Of a stretch of 53,225 nucleotides of DNA, positions 25,225 to 34,538 are shown in pieces. Source of the stretch: DASCNA01 sp036011305 (GTDB taxonomy: Bacteria > Verrucomicrobiota > Lentisphaeria > Victivallales > GWF2-38-69); NCBI GenBank assembly GCA_036011305.1, contig DASCNA010000249.1:1-53225 (forward strand). The letters run 5' to 3'. The notes under the pieces are model-generated. The model ran no database searches. It saw only the letters and a program-made list of their open reading frames with translations, and was not told the origin of the DNA. Each line of letters opens with the position of its first letter. Positions within the stretch are counted from its first letter, which is position 1. The position numbers and the translations under genes were made by a program.

Positions 25225-26109
25225 ATGTTTAAAACTAATAGCGACAAAGTAGTAGAATTTTTACTGCAATGTCAACCGGGACAACCTAGAGCGAGAGATA
25301 CATGGGGCGTTGATTTAAATGGAACTCCTTTTATTCTGCCTGGTATTGGTGGAATAACCTTAAATGTTCAGGTAGGAGACTCTGCTTTTGGCTTGGCAGG
25401 AGACCATATTGAACCTGGTGTAAGCTGTACATGCAATACCTTAAAACCCATGGAACATCCTAATAATTCATTTCAGCTATTTTCATGTGTAGGAAATAAA
25501 GCAAAAATTGTTAGCGGTGAAGCTAAAGGCGAAATAGGATATGTGATTGGTCATCATGGTGGTTCTGAACATGTTATTATAGACTTCCCTAGACATGTAA
25601 AGGAAAAGTTGACATATGATGATAAAATTGTTGTTTATGCAATAGGGCAGGGACTTAAACTGTCAGCTTATCCTGATATACATTTGTTTAACCTTGATCC
25701 AGTATTTCTTGAGGAACTTAATATTACACCAGTGGGAAATGATAAATTAAAGGTTCCGGTAACTACAATTGTTCCTGCTCCGTGTATGGGATCTGGCCTT
25801 GGTTCTGCGCATGTTGCTAAAGGTGATTATGATATTATGACCAGTGACCCTGAAACTGTAAAAAAATTTAATCTTGATAAAATTAGATTTGGTGATTTTG
25901 TAGCTTTAATGGATCATGATAACAGATATGGCAGAGCATATAGACAGGGATCAGTTTCAATCGGCATTGTTGTTCACAGTGACTGTTTGCGTGCCGGTCA
26001 TGGTCCTGGAGTTACAACTGTTATGACAACAGCGACTGATATTATTGAACCGGTCATAAACCCAAAAGCGAATATTGCCGATATTTTAAAGATTGGAAGT
26101 TATAAATAA
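25225..26109 (+). CDS. DUF4438 family protein
   Basis: This 294-residue protein matches the DUF4438 family, known from thermophile structures (TM1086) but without an established reaction. Recognisable stretches are GDHIEPGVSCTCN, IGHHGGSEHVIIDFP, IGQGLKLSAYPDIHLFNLDP, PAPCMGSGLGSAHVAKGDYDIMT and VHSDCLRAGHGPGVT. The conserved His, Cys and Asp residues look like a possible metal or catalytic site. A GGAGG ribosome site is 5-8 bases upstream. It heads a three-gene unit with a short-chain dehydrogenase and a SemiSWEET sugar carrier, which suggests carbohydrate metabolism. Confidence 0.85.
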   Translation: MFKTNSDKVVEFLLQCQPGQPRARDTWGVDLNGTPFILPGIGGITLNVQVGDSAFGLAGDHIEPGVSCTCNTLKPMEHPNNSFQLFSCVGNKAKIVSGEAKGEIGYVIGHHGGSEHVIIDFPRHVKEKLTYDDKIVVYAIGQGLKLSAYPDIHLFNLDPVFLEELNITPVGNDKLKVPVTTIVPAPCMGSGLGSAHVAKGDYDIMTSDPETVKKFNLDKIRFGDFVALMDHDNRYGRAYRQGSVSIGIVVHSDCLRAGHGPGVTTVMTTATDIIEPVINPKANIADILKIGSYK

Positions 26110-26155
26110 AATTATAACGATTTTTCTAAGAAACATCGATTGATATAGGTGTGAT

Positions 26156-26935
26156 ATGAAATTAGCAGAGAAAGTAGTTCTTGTAACCGGTGGAAGTAAA
26201 GGTATTGGATCAGGTATTGTAATAGAGGCTGCTAAGGAAGGTGCTGATGTAATAATCAATTATAATTCTGATTTGAAAAATGCAGAAAAAACTCTCGGTA
26301 TAGTTAAGAAGCTTGGTCGAAAAGGTTATATATGCAAAGCCGATGTATCCAAAAAAATAGAAGTTGAAAAAATGGTTGATAAAAGCATAGACTATTTCGG
26401 TAAGATTGATGTGTTGATTAATAATGCCGGTATTGCATTGTGGAAACCATTTTTAGAAATAGAGGAAGATAATTGGGATTCAACAATAAATATTAACCTG
26501 AAAGGTGTTTTTCTTTGTTCCCAGGCAGTTGCCAAATATATGGTTAAGAATAAAATCCGTGGCAGTATTGTAAATATTGCATCTGCTGCGGCTTATGGTT
26601 CCTTAGACTGTTTGGTGCCATATTGTGCATCCAAAGGCGGTGTTATTTTAATCACTAAATCAATGGCTGTAGAGTTAGCCGCTTATGGTATTAGAGTTAA
26701 TTCTCTTTCTCCCGGAACAACAGATGTCAAACGCAACAGGGATACAGATATTAACTATCCTGATAACTGGAAACCGTATATACCGTTGGGACGCGTTGGA
26801 ACTGTTGAAGAAATTGCTAAACCTGTTATTTTTCTTGCTTCAAGTGAAGCAAGTTACATTACAGGTCAGAATTTTTACGCAGACGGTGGGATTACCTCAT
26901 ATGTGCCTATGCCCGGAGCCGATTTTGCAAAATAA
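26156..26935 (+). CDS. Short-chain dehydrogenase/reductase (classical SDR)
   Basis: A 259-residue NAD(P)-dependent oxidoreductase. It has the cofactor loop VTGGSKGIGSG (10-20), the structural motif NNAG (89-92), catalytic S143, Y156 and K160 in the PYCASKGG segment, and the C-terminal YITGQNFYADGG typical of sugar or polyol dehydrogenases (glucose 1-dehydrogenase-like). Lack of a basic residue right after the first glycine loop does not settle NAD or NADP use. It lies 46 bases after the DUF4438 gene and before the SemiSWEET gene, so its substrate is likely a sugar or sugar acid. Confidence 0.9.
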   Translation: MKLAEKVVLVTGGSKGIGSGIVIEAAKEGADVIINYNSDLKNAEKTLGIVKKLGRKGYICKADVSKKIEVEKMVDKSIDYFGKIDVLINNAGIALWKPFLEIEEDNWDSTININLKGVFLCSQAVAKYMVKNKIRGSIVNIASAAAYGSLDCLVPYCASKGGVILITKSMAVELAAYGIRVNSLSPGTTDVKRNRDTDINYPDNWKPYIPLGRVGTVEEIAKPVIFLASSEASYITGQNFYADGGITSYVPMPGADFAK

Positions 26936-26992
26936 AAGATGACTCTTAAATTGTTGATACCATTTTTATTTAAAAACATGGAGGCTTGATAA

Positions 26993-27286
26993 ATGGATAT
27001 TGGAATGGTTGATGTATTTGGATGGACAGCTAGCATTATCACTATTATATATACAGCAATTGGTTTACCGGCTCAAATTATAAAAAACTTTAAGGCAGGA
27101 ACTGCATCGGGACTATCTTTATTTCTATTTGTATTTCTTTTTCTTACATTTACATCTTGGGTTGTATATGGAATATTCAAACCGGACTGGTTTATTGTTG
27201 TACCTAACGGACTGGGAGCAATATGTGCATTTATTTTAGTTTGTCAGATTTTGTATTATAACAGAATTTTCAAATCCATAAAATAA
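26993..27286 (+). CDS. SemiSWEET sugar transporter
   Basis: This 97-residue membrane protein has three hydrophobic segments (about 8-29, 42-62 and 67-90) and SemiSWEET features: GLPAQIIKNFKAGTASGLSL in the first loop (PQ-loop-like, here with PAQ), and the conserved Asn in VVPNGLGA of helix 3. SemiSWEETs form homodimers that carry mono- or disaccharides down their gradient. A GGAGG-type site (ATGGAGGC) lies 8 bases before the ATG. Last gene of the DUF4438-SDR unit. Confidence 0.88.
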   Translation: MDIGMVDVFGWTASIITIIYTAIGLPAQIIKNFKAGTASGLSLFLFVFLFLTFTSWVVYGIFKPDWFIVVPNGLGAICAFILVCQILYYNRIFKSIK

Positions 27287-27321
27287 GCAGTTGTGTGCAT
27301 ATTTGATCGATGTATTATATA

Positions 27322-28776
27322 TTATTGGCTTTTTATACCGAAAACAGGTTTATATTTTTCTAATTCTTTTTTACGCTTATTACTTTTAACTAGATACTCT
27401 TTAGCTTTATTTATATGAAATAAAATAAGATCAGAATTCAGTACATCTTCAACAATTTTTGTAGAATACATATTTTCATCATCTTTTAGTTTTTTTTTTT
27501 CAAACTTAAGAATATCTAGATAAAAATCTTTATTGAAATCCAGTTTATTAATTAATTGTTCCATATTGCTAAACAGTTCTGAAGCCCATTTTCTAAGCAG
27601 TGTTCTTCCGCCTTCATATTTATATAATTTCTGGTCTTCTGCTTTACCGCTCATTGCTGCCATGTCATGATTTTCTATAGCCATATGATAATCCATATTG
27701 CTTAATTCACAGTCTTCTAAAAGTAGACAGTAAAGCAAGAAGATGTGAATAAAATGTAAATCTTTAATTTCGATTCCTGCTTTACAATATGGATTAATAT
27801 CAATTGTTCTGACTTCAAGGTATTGTATACCACTATTTTTAAGGGTTGTAAATATATCATTTGTAGGTTTAGTTTTTATCCTTATTGGACTGTAAAATTC
27901 CCTTGCTCCGGTTATTGTACCCTCTTTAACCAGTTCCTCTAAATCTTCAATGTACTGATCAATGGAGTTGAATGATACAAACAGGTTTTCCTTATTCCTA
28001 TACCCGCATCTTCCGTGTCTGAATGATATGGCGTCATGTGAGTAATAATAATTATCTTTTTTCTTCATATTATTCATACATTTACAGAGGTGATGAAGAC
28101 ATTTATTAAAATAAGTTTCATGGACAGCAGAACTTGCACCTATTAAATAAATAACCAGCCAGTGATATTTTATATAGTTCCTGGATATCTTAAGATAAAT
28201 ATAGTTTTTGAACTCTTTTAAACTTTTTTCGGGCGCTATAAGGTTATTCAGCTCCTCAAGAAATTCATCTTTAAAAGAAAAATTATAGTGAATTCCTGAT
28301 AAAAGCTGTGTATTTCTTCCATAAGTTTCTGCAAGCATTCTTCTGTATTTTTCTGAATCTTTTCCTTTAAGTGTACCGTTAAAATGCGCTATCGGTATGT
28401 CCTCCTCTTTTGGGATATTAGGGGGAACGCTCTGCGGCCACAAATATTCATTTTTTAACTCAATACTGATACTGTCATGTAAATTCTCTAAAAGAGTATA
28501 AAGTTCATTAATACTATTTACAGGAGGAGTTATCATTTCCACCTGACTTTCAGAAAAGTCTACAGTTATATACGGGTTGTTTAGCTTGTCTCCGAATGCT
28601 TTCGGATGAGGAGTCATGGCAAGGTTGCCATTTTCGGTTACCCTTAAATTTTCTTTTTCTAAACCAAAATTGCCTTTATAAGCAATATTTTGGAGTCCAT
28701 TATTTTTTATAGTATTCAGTATATTTTTATCAAACATTGTATTATATCTCGATGTTTTAAAAAGATTCAGGTTCAT
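27322..28776 (-). CDS. gshA: Glutamate-cysteine ligase (proteobacterial type)
   Basis: GshA joins glutamate and cysteine with ATP, the first step of glutathione synthesis. The 484-residue protein has GNFGLEKENLRV, MTPHPKAFGDKLNNPYITVDFSESQVE (shortened here: ITVDFSESQVEMITP), HFNGTLKGKDSEKYRRML, LSGIHYNFSF, LEVRTIDINPYCKAGI and AIENHDMAAMSG-like regions, the order of E. coli-type GshA. I keep the start at 28776 because AGG lies 5 bases upstream; an internal Met (28737) is an alternative. No gshB is nearby, and length excludes a GshA-GshB fusion, so the second step is encoded elsewhere or gamma-glutamylcysteine is the final thiol. Divergent from the alpha/beta hydrolase gene. Confidence 0.92.
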   Translation of the reverse strand: MNLNLFKTSRYNTMFDKNILNTIKNNGLQNIAYKGNFGLEKENLRVTENGNLAMTPHPKAFGDKLNNPYITVDFSESQVEMITPPVNSINELYTLLENLHDSISIELKNEYLWPQSVPPNIPKEEDIPIAHFNGTLKGKDSEKYRRMLAETYGRNTQLLSGIHYNFSFKDEFLEELNNLIAPEKSLKEFKNYIYLKISRNYIKYHWLVIYLIGASSAVHETYFNKCLHHLCKCMNNMKKKDNYYYSHDAISFRHGRCGYRNKENLFVSFNSIDQYIEDLEELVKEGTITGAREFYSPIRIKTKPTNDIFTTLKNSGIQYLEVRTIDINPYCKAGIEIKDLHFIHIFLLYCLLLEDCELSNMDYHMAIENHDMAAMSGKAEDQKLYKYEGGRTLLRKWASELFSNMEQLINKLDFNKDFYLDILKFEKKKLKDDENMYSTKIVEDVLNSDLILFHINKAKEYLVKSNKRKKELEKYKPVFGIKSQ

Positions 28777-28903
28777 TTAGACCTAGAATAAAGAATTTCC
28801 ACTTTTGTTATCCAAAATTTCAAAAATTAAGTTATAATATGGCTCATAAAAATAAATTATAAAGCTAAAGTTGAAAATAAATTTTTTCTATTGTTTGGTA
28901 ATT

Positions 28904-29656
28904 ATGAATAAAATTAAAAAAATTCTAAAACCTAATCTGTGGTGTATACATGGAAATCTCCAACTTCCAAGTGTATGGAGTGATCTTGAAGAAAATTTCT
29001 CCGATCAGTTCAATATCCATAAAGTTAACTTATGGAAAAGTAACGGTAAATCACTTTGGGAGTGGTCAAAACTTTTCTGCAGAGAGGTTACTGTTCAGAG
29101 TAAATGTGAAGATAATTTTCTGCTTGGATATTCTTTAGGTGGGAGGTTGGCTTTGCACTCTCTTATTTCAAAACCGAATATATGGAAGAAAGCTGTAATT
29201 ATTGGAACTGATACAGGGTATGGAAATCAAAAAGAACGTTACAGACAGCTGGTATTTGATAAATCATGGAGTGATAGATTTCTTGTTGAACCGTGGGATG
29301 AACTTCTAAAAAACTGGAATAGTCAAAGTGTATTCTGTGGTTATGATAATAAGTTTGTTTGTAAAGAAAAAGATTTTGACAGAAAAACTATTTCCAGATT
29401 CTTTAATATATTTTCTAAAGGGAGGCAGGAAGATCTGATAACATTTCTAAGTGGGATAATAAATAAACCGATTTTGTATATTTCAGGTGAGAAAGATAAA
29501 AAATATAGTGAAATTGGGGAAAACTTAGAAACAAATTACAAAAATATAAAACATGCCATAATACAGCATGCGGGACATAGAGTACCGTGGGAAAATCCTG
29601 AAGCTTTTATGGATGAATTAAAAAAATTTATTATAGGACCAGTTTATACACAATAA
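28904..29656 (+). CDS. Alpha/beta hydrolase, MenH/BioH-like
   Basis: This 250-residue protein has the fold and triad of alpha/beta hydrolases: WCIHGNLQLPSVW (oxyanion-hole HG), the nucleophile elbow GYSLGGRLAL with S77, GEKDKKY with the candidate acid residue, and AGHRVPWENPEAF with the His. The GYSxGGR and GH..P.ENP pattern is like MenH and related C-C hydrolases or lyases, but no menaquinone gene is nearby, so the substrate is open. Start chosen at 28904 because the 11 codons upstream need a TTG start. Its 3' end overlaps the end of the convergent amidohydrolase gene by 13 bases. Confidence 0.75.
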   Translation: MNKIKKILKPNLWCIHGNLQLPSVWSDLEENFSDQFNIHKVNLWKSNGKSLWEWSKLFCREVTVQSKCEDNFLLGYSLGGRLALHSLISKPNIWKKAVIIGTDTGYGNQKERYRQLVFDKSWSDRFLVEPWDELLKNWNSQSVFCGYDNKFVCKEKDFDRKTISRFFNIFSKGRQEDLITFLSGIINKPILYISGEKDKKYSEIGENLETNYKNIKHAIIQHAGHRVPWENPEAFMDELKKFIIGPVYTQ

Positions 29657-30759
29657 ACTTTCCTGGAATTTTTATATAAAATATTTTCTGCAGCAGCATA
29701 GGCTCCATTATTATTAATATATTTATCTGATACCAGTTTTTTCAGTACTTTTTCCAATTCAATTCGTATACTCTTACATGCAATCCAATATAGTTCAGGA
29801 AGACCTGATGCATCAGTAGCAAACAATATTTTTTCTAATGGAGCAATACCTGCCACTTCCAATAATAAATTGTATATACCTGTAGTGATATGAGGAACAG
29901 CCAAAGAGATATCAAGCCATACGGTTGAATATATTGAGCATAAAAAAGCTGCCTCTCTGTAATACGGCCACCCTGCATGAAGTATAATTATCGGAGTTTT
30001 ATATTTTTCTATTATAGGTTTTAATTTTAATGGATTTGCTTTTATTAAATCAACATCATTATCGCCAAAACCTGTGTGAAACTGAAAAGGCAGTTTATAT
30101 TTTTCAGCAATTTTCAAGGCTATTTTCAAAATATGCTCATTAAGCGGTTTAGAGTTTAGTTTGATATTAAGATTGTTTTCAGTTTTGACTCTTTTGAACT
30201 CTTTACTCAATATATCTTTGGAGTGATTATTCAGGCTGATACCAGTTCGATATGCTATTATCGTTTTGAAAGCAATGCATTGATTATTGATGTTACTCAA
30301 AAGACATTCTGTGAAACTTTCTGTGAAATCTTCCATGGTATTACTACTTAAAATGATTTCTTCTGCAATAGTTTCTATCCTAACTATATTTTTTATGGGG
30401 ATTGAAGTAATTTTTTCCATTTCATCCAAATTATATGTTCCTGATCGGGGAAATCCAAAATCACACATCAGATTGGTGATATTAGATTTTTTGAAGATTG
30501 TATTTGTGTATATATCATGATTTTTTTTAATTCTTGAACTGAAAATATCACTGATATTATTATTGCAAGAAAGTAAATCTTCTGATATCCAGCGCATTGC
30601 CTGTTTAAAAAATATAGAACTCTTTATTTGATGTGAGTAGACTTGAATTTCGCTTGATTCAGTAAACCAAAAAGTGAAGTCATTTATGTCATTTAAGGCT
30701 TCAGGTTTTAATATTGGATGTGCATGGTGATCTATTATTGGGATATCATTTAAATTCAT
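29644..30759 (-). CDS. FluG-type amidohydrolase (N-terminal half of FluG)
   Basis: A 371-residue metal-dependent hydrolase of the amidohydrolase fold: DHHAHPI at residues 10-16 (metal HxH), FQFHTGFGDND, IILHAGWPYYREAAFL and ILFATDASGLPE with the final Asp. The order and wording are those of the amidohydrolase half of fungal FluG and its bacterial relatives. The glutamine-synthetase-like gene 30 bases upstream corresponds to the other half. Bacterial pairs of this type are thought to make and break gamma-glutamyl or related amide bonds; the substrate is unknown. Probably transcribed with the GS-like gene. Confidence 0.82.
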   Translation of the reverse strand: MNLNDIPIIDHHAHPILKPEALNDINDFTFWFTESSEIQVYSHQIKSSIFFKQAMRWISEDLLSCNNNISDIFSSRIKKNHDIYTNTIFKKSNITNLMCDFGFPRSGTYNLDEMEKITSIPIKNIVRIETIAEEIILSSNTMEDFTESFTECLLSNINNQCIAFKTIIAYRTGISLNNHSKDILSKEFKRVKTENNLNIKLNSKPLNEHILKIALKIAEKYKLPFQFHTGFGDNDVDLIKANPLKLKPIIEKYKTPIIILHAGWPYYREAAFLCSIYSTVWLDISLAVPHITTGIYNLLLEVAGIAPLEKILFATDASGLPELYWIACKSIRIELEKVLKKLVSDKYINNNGAYAAAENILYKNSRKVYCV

Positions 30760-30789
30760 AATATAATTAAACCGTAAAATAAAAAATCA

Positions 30790-32142
30790 TTAATATTTGA
30801 ACATGTGATTTTCAATTTCAAAACTTACATCTTTTTTGCTGAAAATATCGTATTCTGATTGTCTTACTGCAGTGAAAACTTTTAAAAGTTCGCAACCCAG
30901 GGCATTTTGAAGAACAGTATCTTTGTTTAGTTCTTTTAAAGCAGTATTCAGAGTTTCAGGATAGCGGTATATGTTTAATTTCATCCTTTCTTCATCTGTG
31001 AAAGTTGCAGGGTCATATAGAGTTGGACTGCCAGGATGGAGATCATTAATAATACCGTCCAGACCTGCTGCAATAAGTGAACCAAGAGCTAAGTATGGAT
31101 TATTGCTTGGATCAGATGGTTTATATTCAAGGTTAATGTTGTCTTTGTTGTCTAAACTTGAAGGTTGGATCAATCTAACTGTAGCCTCTCTGTTTTCGGG
31201 CCCCCAGCATGTATATGCACTGCTCCAGGAAAACGGCTTAAGCCGTCTATATGAATTAACACTTGGTGCTGTTAAAGCTAAAAGCGCTGGTGTATGAGCT
31301 AGAATTCCAGCAGTAAAATTACGTCCTATTTTACTCAGTTGGTATTTCTCATCCTTATCAAATAAGAGATTTCTATTGTTCTCTAAATCCCATATACTTA
31401 GATGTATATGGGAACCGTTTCCTGCACTATCTTTATCGGGCTTAGGTGAAAAAGAAGCTTTTAAACCATGATTTTCAGCAACACTTCTAACTGTCTCTCT
31501 GAACCAAATTTGATTATCTGCTGCTGTAAGTGGATCTGAGTAATGAATGGATATTTCGTGCTGTCCAAAACTGCATTCTGGATAATAAAATTCTACTTGT
31601 ATATTTTGCTTTTCCAATGCATTGATAATTTCATTTATAATTTTTGAGGCAGATGCCATGGAAATAGAGCTGAAGCACTGAGAATGGTCCAGTGGAATAC
31701 AGTCTCCGTTATCATTCTGCTTATACAAACAGAATTCATTTTCAAATGCAGCCTGAATTTTATACCCGTGATGTTCAAATGAACTGATCATTCTTTTTAT
31801 AAAATATCTTTGACAAGCTGCCCATGATTTATTTTCACTGGTCATAAGATCGCACATTACAGCTGCTGTATTTTCAGCATAAGGAAGTATTTTTAATGAT
31901 TGAAGGTCAGGAACTAACCTAACTTCTCTTACCGGTTGAAAACCTTCAACCGGCTGAAGCTGATCAAACATGTTTACAGCCTGCTGGGCTACAGTTAGTC
32001 CAATACCGGCTTTTTTACTTGCATCGAAAGTTTTATCTGTTGCAGCTTTGCCTCTTATTATACTGCTGTTATCACAATAGAGAAATCTGATTAGTTTTAT
32101 CGAATTGTTTATAAGCAGATTACTAACTTCATCTAATTCCAT
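30790..32142 (-). CDS. Glutamine-synthetase-like ligase (FluG C-terminal half type)
   Basis: This 450-residue protein has the GS catalytic layout: AAFENEFCLY (two metal-ligand Glu), YPECSFGQHEISIH, NGSHIHLSIWD with the ammonium-site His, SYRRLKPFSW and CWGPENREATVRL with the phosphate-binding Arg residues. It is not a housekeeping GlnA: the N-terminus is short, and the adenylylation Tyr region is not recognisable. It belongs near gamma-glutamyl-polyamine or FluG-type synthetases, which couple glutamate to an amine. It precedes the FluG-type amidohydrolase by 30 bases, making a synthetase-hydrolase pair. Confidence 0.87.
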   Translation of the reverse strand: MELDEVSNLLINNSIKLIRFLYCDNSSIIRGKAATDKTFDASKKAGIGLTVAQQAVNMFDQLQPVEGFQPVREVRLVPDLQSLKILPYAENTAAVMCDLMTSENKSWAACQRYFIKRMISSFEHHGYKIQAAFENEFCLYKQNDNGDCIPLDHSQCFSSISMASASKIINEIINALEKQNIQVEFYYPECSFGQHEISIHYSDPLTAADNQIWFRETVRSVAENHGLKASFSPKPDKDSAGNGSHIHLSIWDLENNRNLLFDKDEKYQLSKIGRNFTAGILAHTPALLALTAPSVNSYRRLKPFSWSSAYTCWGPENREATVRLIQPSSLDNKDNINLEYKPSDPSNNPYLALGSLIAAGLDGIINDLHPGSPTLYDPATFTDEERMKLNIYRYPETLNTALKELNKDTVLQNALGCELLKVFTAVRQSEYDIFSKKDVSFEIENHMFKY

Positions 32143-32269
32143 AATTTATTGAGCCTTATTTGATAAAATTATATTTTACTGATTATAGCAATTTATAATA
32201 AATTCTCTCGTAAGAGTTTTAATTGGTTGTAATATTATAGAGTTACATTATACGGAATAGTGGATTTTA

Positions 32270-34123
32270 TTAATTGAAAGCCATTTGGATCAATTTACTG
32301 CATAATTGTATATATGGGATACCATCGGCTTCTGCTCCTTTCGGAAGTAAGCTGCTGGAGGTAAAACCTGGTAGACTGTTCATTTCTATAAAATACGGTT
32401 TGTTATCCTTATCTGAAATAAGAACATCTACTCTCAGCATGTGCCTGGCACCAATCTTATTATATGCTTTTTTAGCATACTCTTTTATTTGATTTTGCTG
32501 TTCTTGTGAGACTTCAGATTCTTCAGGAGGTGCCATATAAACTGTTTTTCCTGCACTATGTGTGTATTTGGCATCATAATCATAGAGTTCACCTGGAGGA
32601 CAGATTTGCACTAATTGTAAGGCTTTGCCGTTTAATATAGGAGCAGTAAGTTCTATGCCTTTAATAAATTTTTCAATCATTATGGTTCCAGTAATGTCAC
32701 CTGATGCTTTTTGCAGTGCATCATGCCACTGGTTCATACTTTTAACAATGGTAATACCTACAGTTGAACCTTCAGTTGGGGGTTTGACTATAACTGGTAG
32801 GTCTAGTGCATCAGGAAATGCAGTTTCTCCAATTTTAAGTACAGCATACCCTGGCGTAGGTATATCATTAGCAGAAAAAAACTTTTTGCTTTTAATTTTA
32901 TCAATAACTATTTGTGATATTTCACTTGAACATCCTACAAATTTTATTGATTTATTTTCAAGTTCTCGCTGCAGTTCACCATTTTCTCCAAAGCCACCAT
33001 GCAGAACAGGAAATACCACTCCATGAAAGTTATTATATTTGTCAGGTATTTTAGGCTCACTGATATCTAGTTCTTCCACAATATAGCCTGCGTCTTTTAA
33101 AGCCTTTGAAACACCTTGGGCAGATTCCAAAGAAACTTCACGCTCTCTTGAACTGCCGCCTTTAAGAATTAATACTTCAAGAGCCTTAATGGCATTATTT
33201 AGTTTTTGATAAGTTGTTTTATTGGCGAAAACTACTTCAGGCTCTAAATAAATTCCTGTATGCTGAACTACATTCTTTTTAATATGTATTGCTAAATCAA
33301 TGATATTTTTTTCAGATGCATTATTAATATTAGTAATAAAATTAGCATGATTGCTGCTTATTACAGCATCGCCGTAATTTACATTTTTGCAGTCGCTCTG
33401 CTCTATAAGTTTACCGGCGCTATAGCCTTGTAAAGGGTTTTTAAAAAAGCACCCGGCATTACCTTTTTTGATACTGCCCAGAGGAAAAATATCAGGTTGA
33501 TTGTCCAAGTCTGTATCTAATTTTATTTTATTGTCCTTCAGTATAATTGATGTGATAATTACATCTTTCGGGAGTGAAGAAGATCTGTAGGTCCAGGTTA
33601 CCTGCCTGTCTTTCGAAGACCATCTGTTACCTGCATAATCAAATCCATTCAGTTCTGCAATAAAATCTCCAATAGATATCCCAGATCTTCCTGCATTTGT
33701 TCTTAACGAACCACCCATAGTGCCAGGAATACCTTTCAAATATTGAAGATTACCGATAGAAGATGAAATGTTTTTTACTAAATCATGGATAGGTGTTGCT
33801 GCTCCGCAGATTGAGATATTATTATCTGAAGTTATATATGTATAATTTTCTGGATTTAGTTTAATAACGACAGAATCGATTGCTTCATCGGAACCGACAA
33901 TATTACTTCCATTTCCTATAGGTATAATATCAATATTCTTAATATGACAAAAGTGTAAAAATTTTGAAAGAACATTATTATTTTCTATTTCTACTAATAC
34001 CGGACAGGCTTTTCCAACACCTAGAGTAGTGAGCTTTTTCCAGGGAGTATCCGCATGTATTTTTAGTTCTGGAAATAATTTTTTAATTTCAATTAATAAT
34101 AAACTGTCAACTTTTGTCATCAT
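32270..34123 (-). CDS. Fused UDP-N-acetylenolpyruvoylglucosamine reductase and D-alanine-D-alanine ligase (MurB-Ddl)
   Basis: A 617-residue fusion of two cytosolic peptidoglycan enzymes. MurB (1-300): FAD loops IPIGNGSNIV and GIPGTMGGSLRTNAG, R180 in TYRSS, the proton donor as Cys (C225 in NAGCFFKNP, where many MurB have Ser), and E296 in LEPEVVF. It makes UDP-MurNAc. Ddl (about 316-617): ILKGGSSREREVSLES, VFPVLHGGFGENGELQ, IVKPPTEGSTVGI, the ATP-grasp residues in MLRVDVLI, and FIEMNSLPGFTSSSLLP. It makes D-Ala-D-Ala. The two act at different points of the precursor pathway. A MurC-Ddl fusion is known in Chlamydiae; this is a different pairing. The start could be one codon later, as the gene begins ATG ATG. 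Confidence 0.94.
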   Translation of the reverse strand: MMTKVDSLLLIEIKKLFPELKIHADTPWKKLTTLGVGKACPVLVEIENNNVLSKFLHFCHIKNIDIIPIGNGSNIVGSDEAIDSVVIKLNPENYTYITSDNNISICGAATPIHDLVKNISSSIGNLQYLKGIPGTMGGSLRTNAGRSGISIGDFIAELNGFDYAGNRWSSKDRQVTWTYRSSSLPKDVIITSIILKDNKIKLDTDLDNQPDIFPLGSIKKGNAGCFFKNPLQGYSAGKLIEQSDCKNVNYGDAVISSNHANFITNINNASEKNIIDLAIHIKKNVVQHTGIYLEPEVVFANKTTYQKLNNAIKALEVLILKGGSSREREVSLESAQGVSKALKDAGYIVEELDISEPKIPDKYNNFHGVVFPVLHGGFGENGELQRELENKSIKFVGCSSEISQIVIDKIKSKKFFSANDIPTPGYAVLKIGETAFPDALDLPVIVKPPTEGSTVGITIVKSMNQWHDALQKASGDITGTIMIEKFIKGIELTAPILNGKALQLVQICPPGELYDYDAKYTHSAGKTVYMAPPEESEVSQEQQNQIKEYAKKAYNKIGARHMLRVDVLISDKDNKPYFIEMNSLPGFTSSSLLPKGAEADGIPYIQLCSKLIQMAFN

Positions 34124-34154
34124 ATTATCCTGTTCAATATTTTACATACAGTAA

Positions 34155-34538
34155 CTATTTATTATAAACTTCAGATGGATCAAAAACAGGTTTTCCAATT
34201 GTTTCAACTTCATTGGTTCTTCTATCTAACTTTCTATAGAAACAGCTTTTATAACCGACATGACAGGCTGCACCACCTATTTGATTGATTTTAAATATAA
34301 CTGTGTCCTCATCACAGTCAAAATAAATTTCTTTAATTTCCTGTACATTTCCGGATGATTCACCTTTTTTCCATAATTTATTTCTGGATCTTGACCAGTA
34401 AGTAGCGTTGCCGGTTTTTAAAGATTCGTTCCATGCTTCTTCATTAATGTAAGCCAGCATTAGAACTTCATTTGTTGCCCAGTCCTGAGCTATTGCAGGA
34501 ATTAGGCCGTCTTCTGATTTTGAAAAATCAAGTTTCAT
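34155..34538 (-). CDS. hisI: Phosphoribosyl-AMP cyclohydrolase HisI
   Basis: HisI opens the adenine ring of phosphoribosyl-AMP, the third step of histidine synthesis. The 127-residue protein has LIPAIAQDWATNEVLMLAY, ATYWSRSRNKLWKKGESSG, DCDEDTVIFK (metal-binding Asp/Cys) and ACHVGYKSCF (zinc Cys), all family hallmarks. No HisE domain is attached and no other his gene is in the window. It lies about 30 bases upstream of murB-ddl on the same strand. Confidence 0.95.
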   Translation of the reverse strand: MKLDFSKSEDGLIPAIAQDWATNEVLMLAYINEEAWNESLKTGNATYWSRSRNKLWKKGESSGNVQEIKEIYFDCDEDTVIFKINQIGGAACHVGYKSCFYRKLDRRTNEVETIGKPVFDPSEVYNK

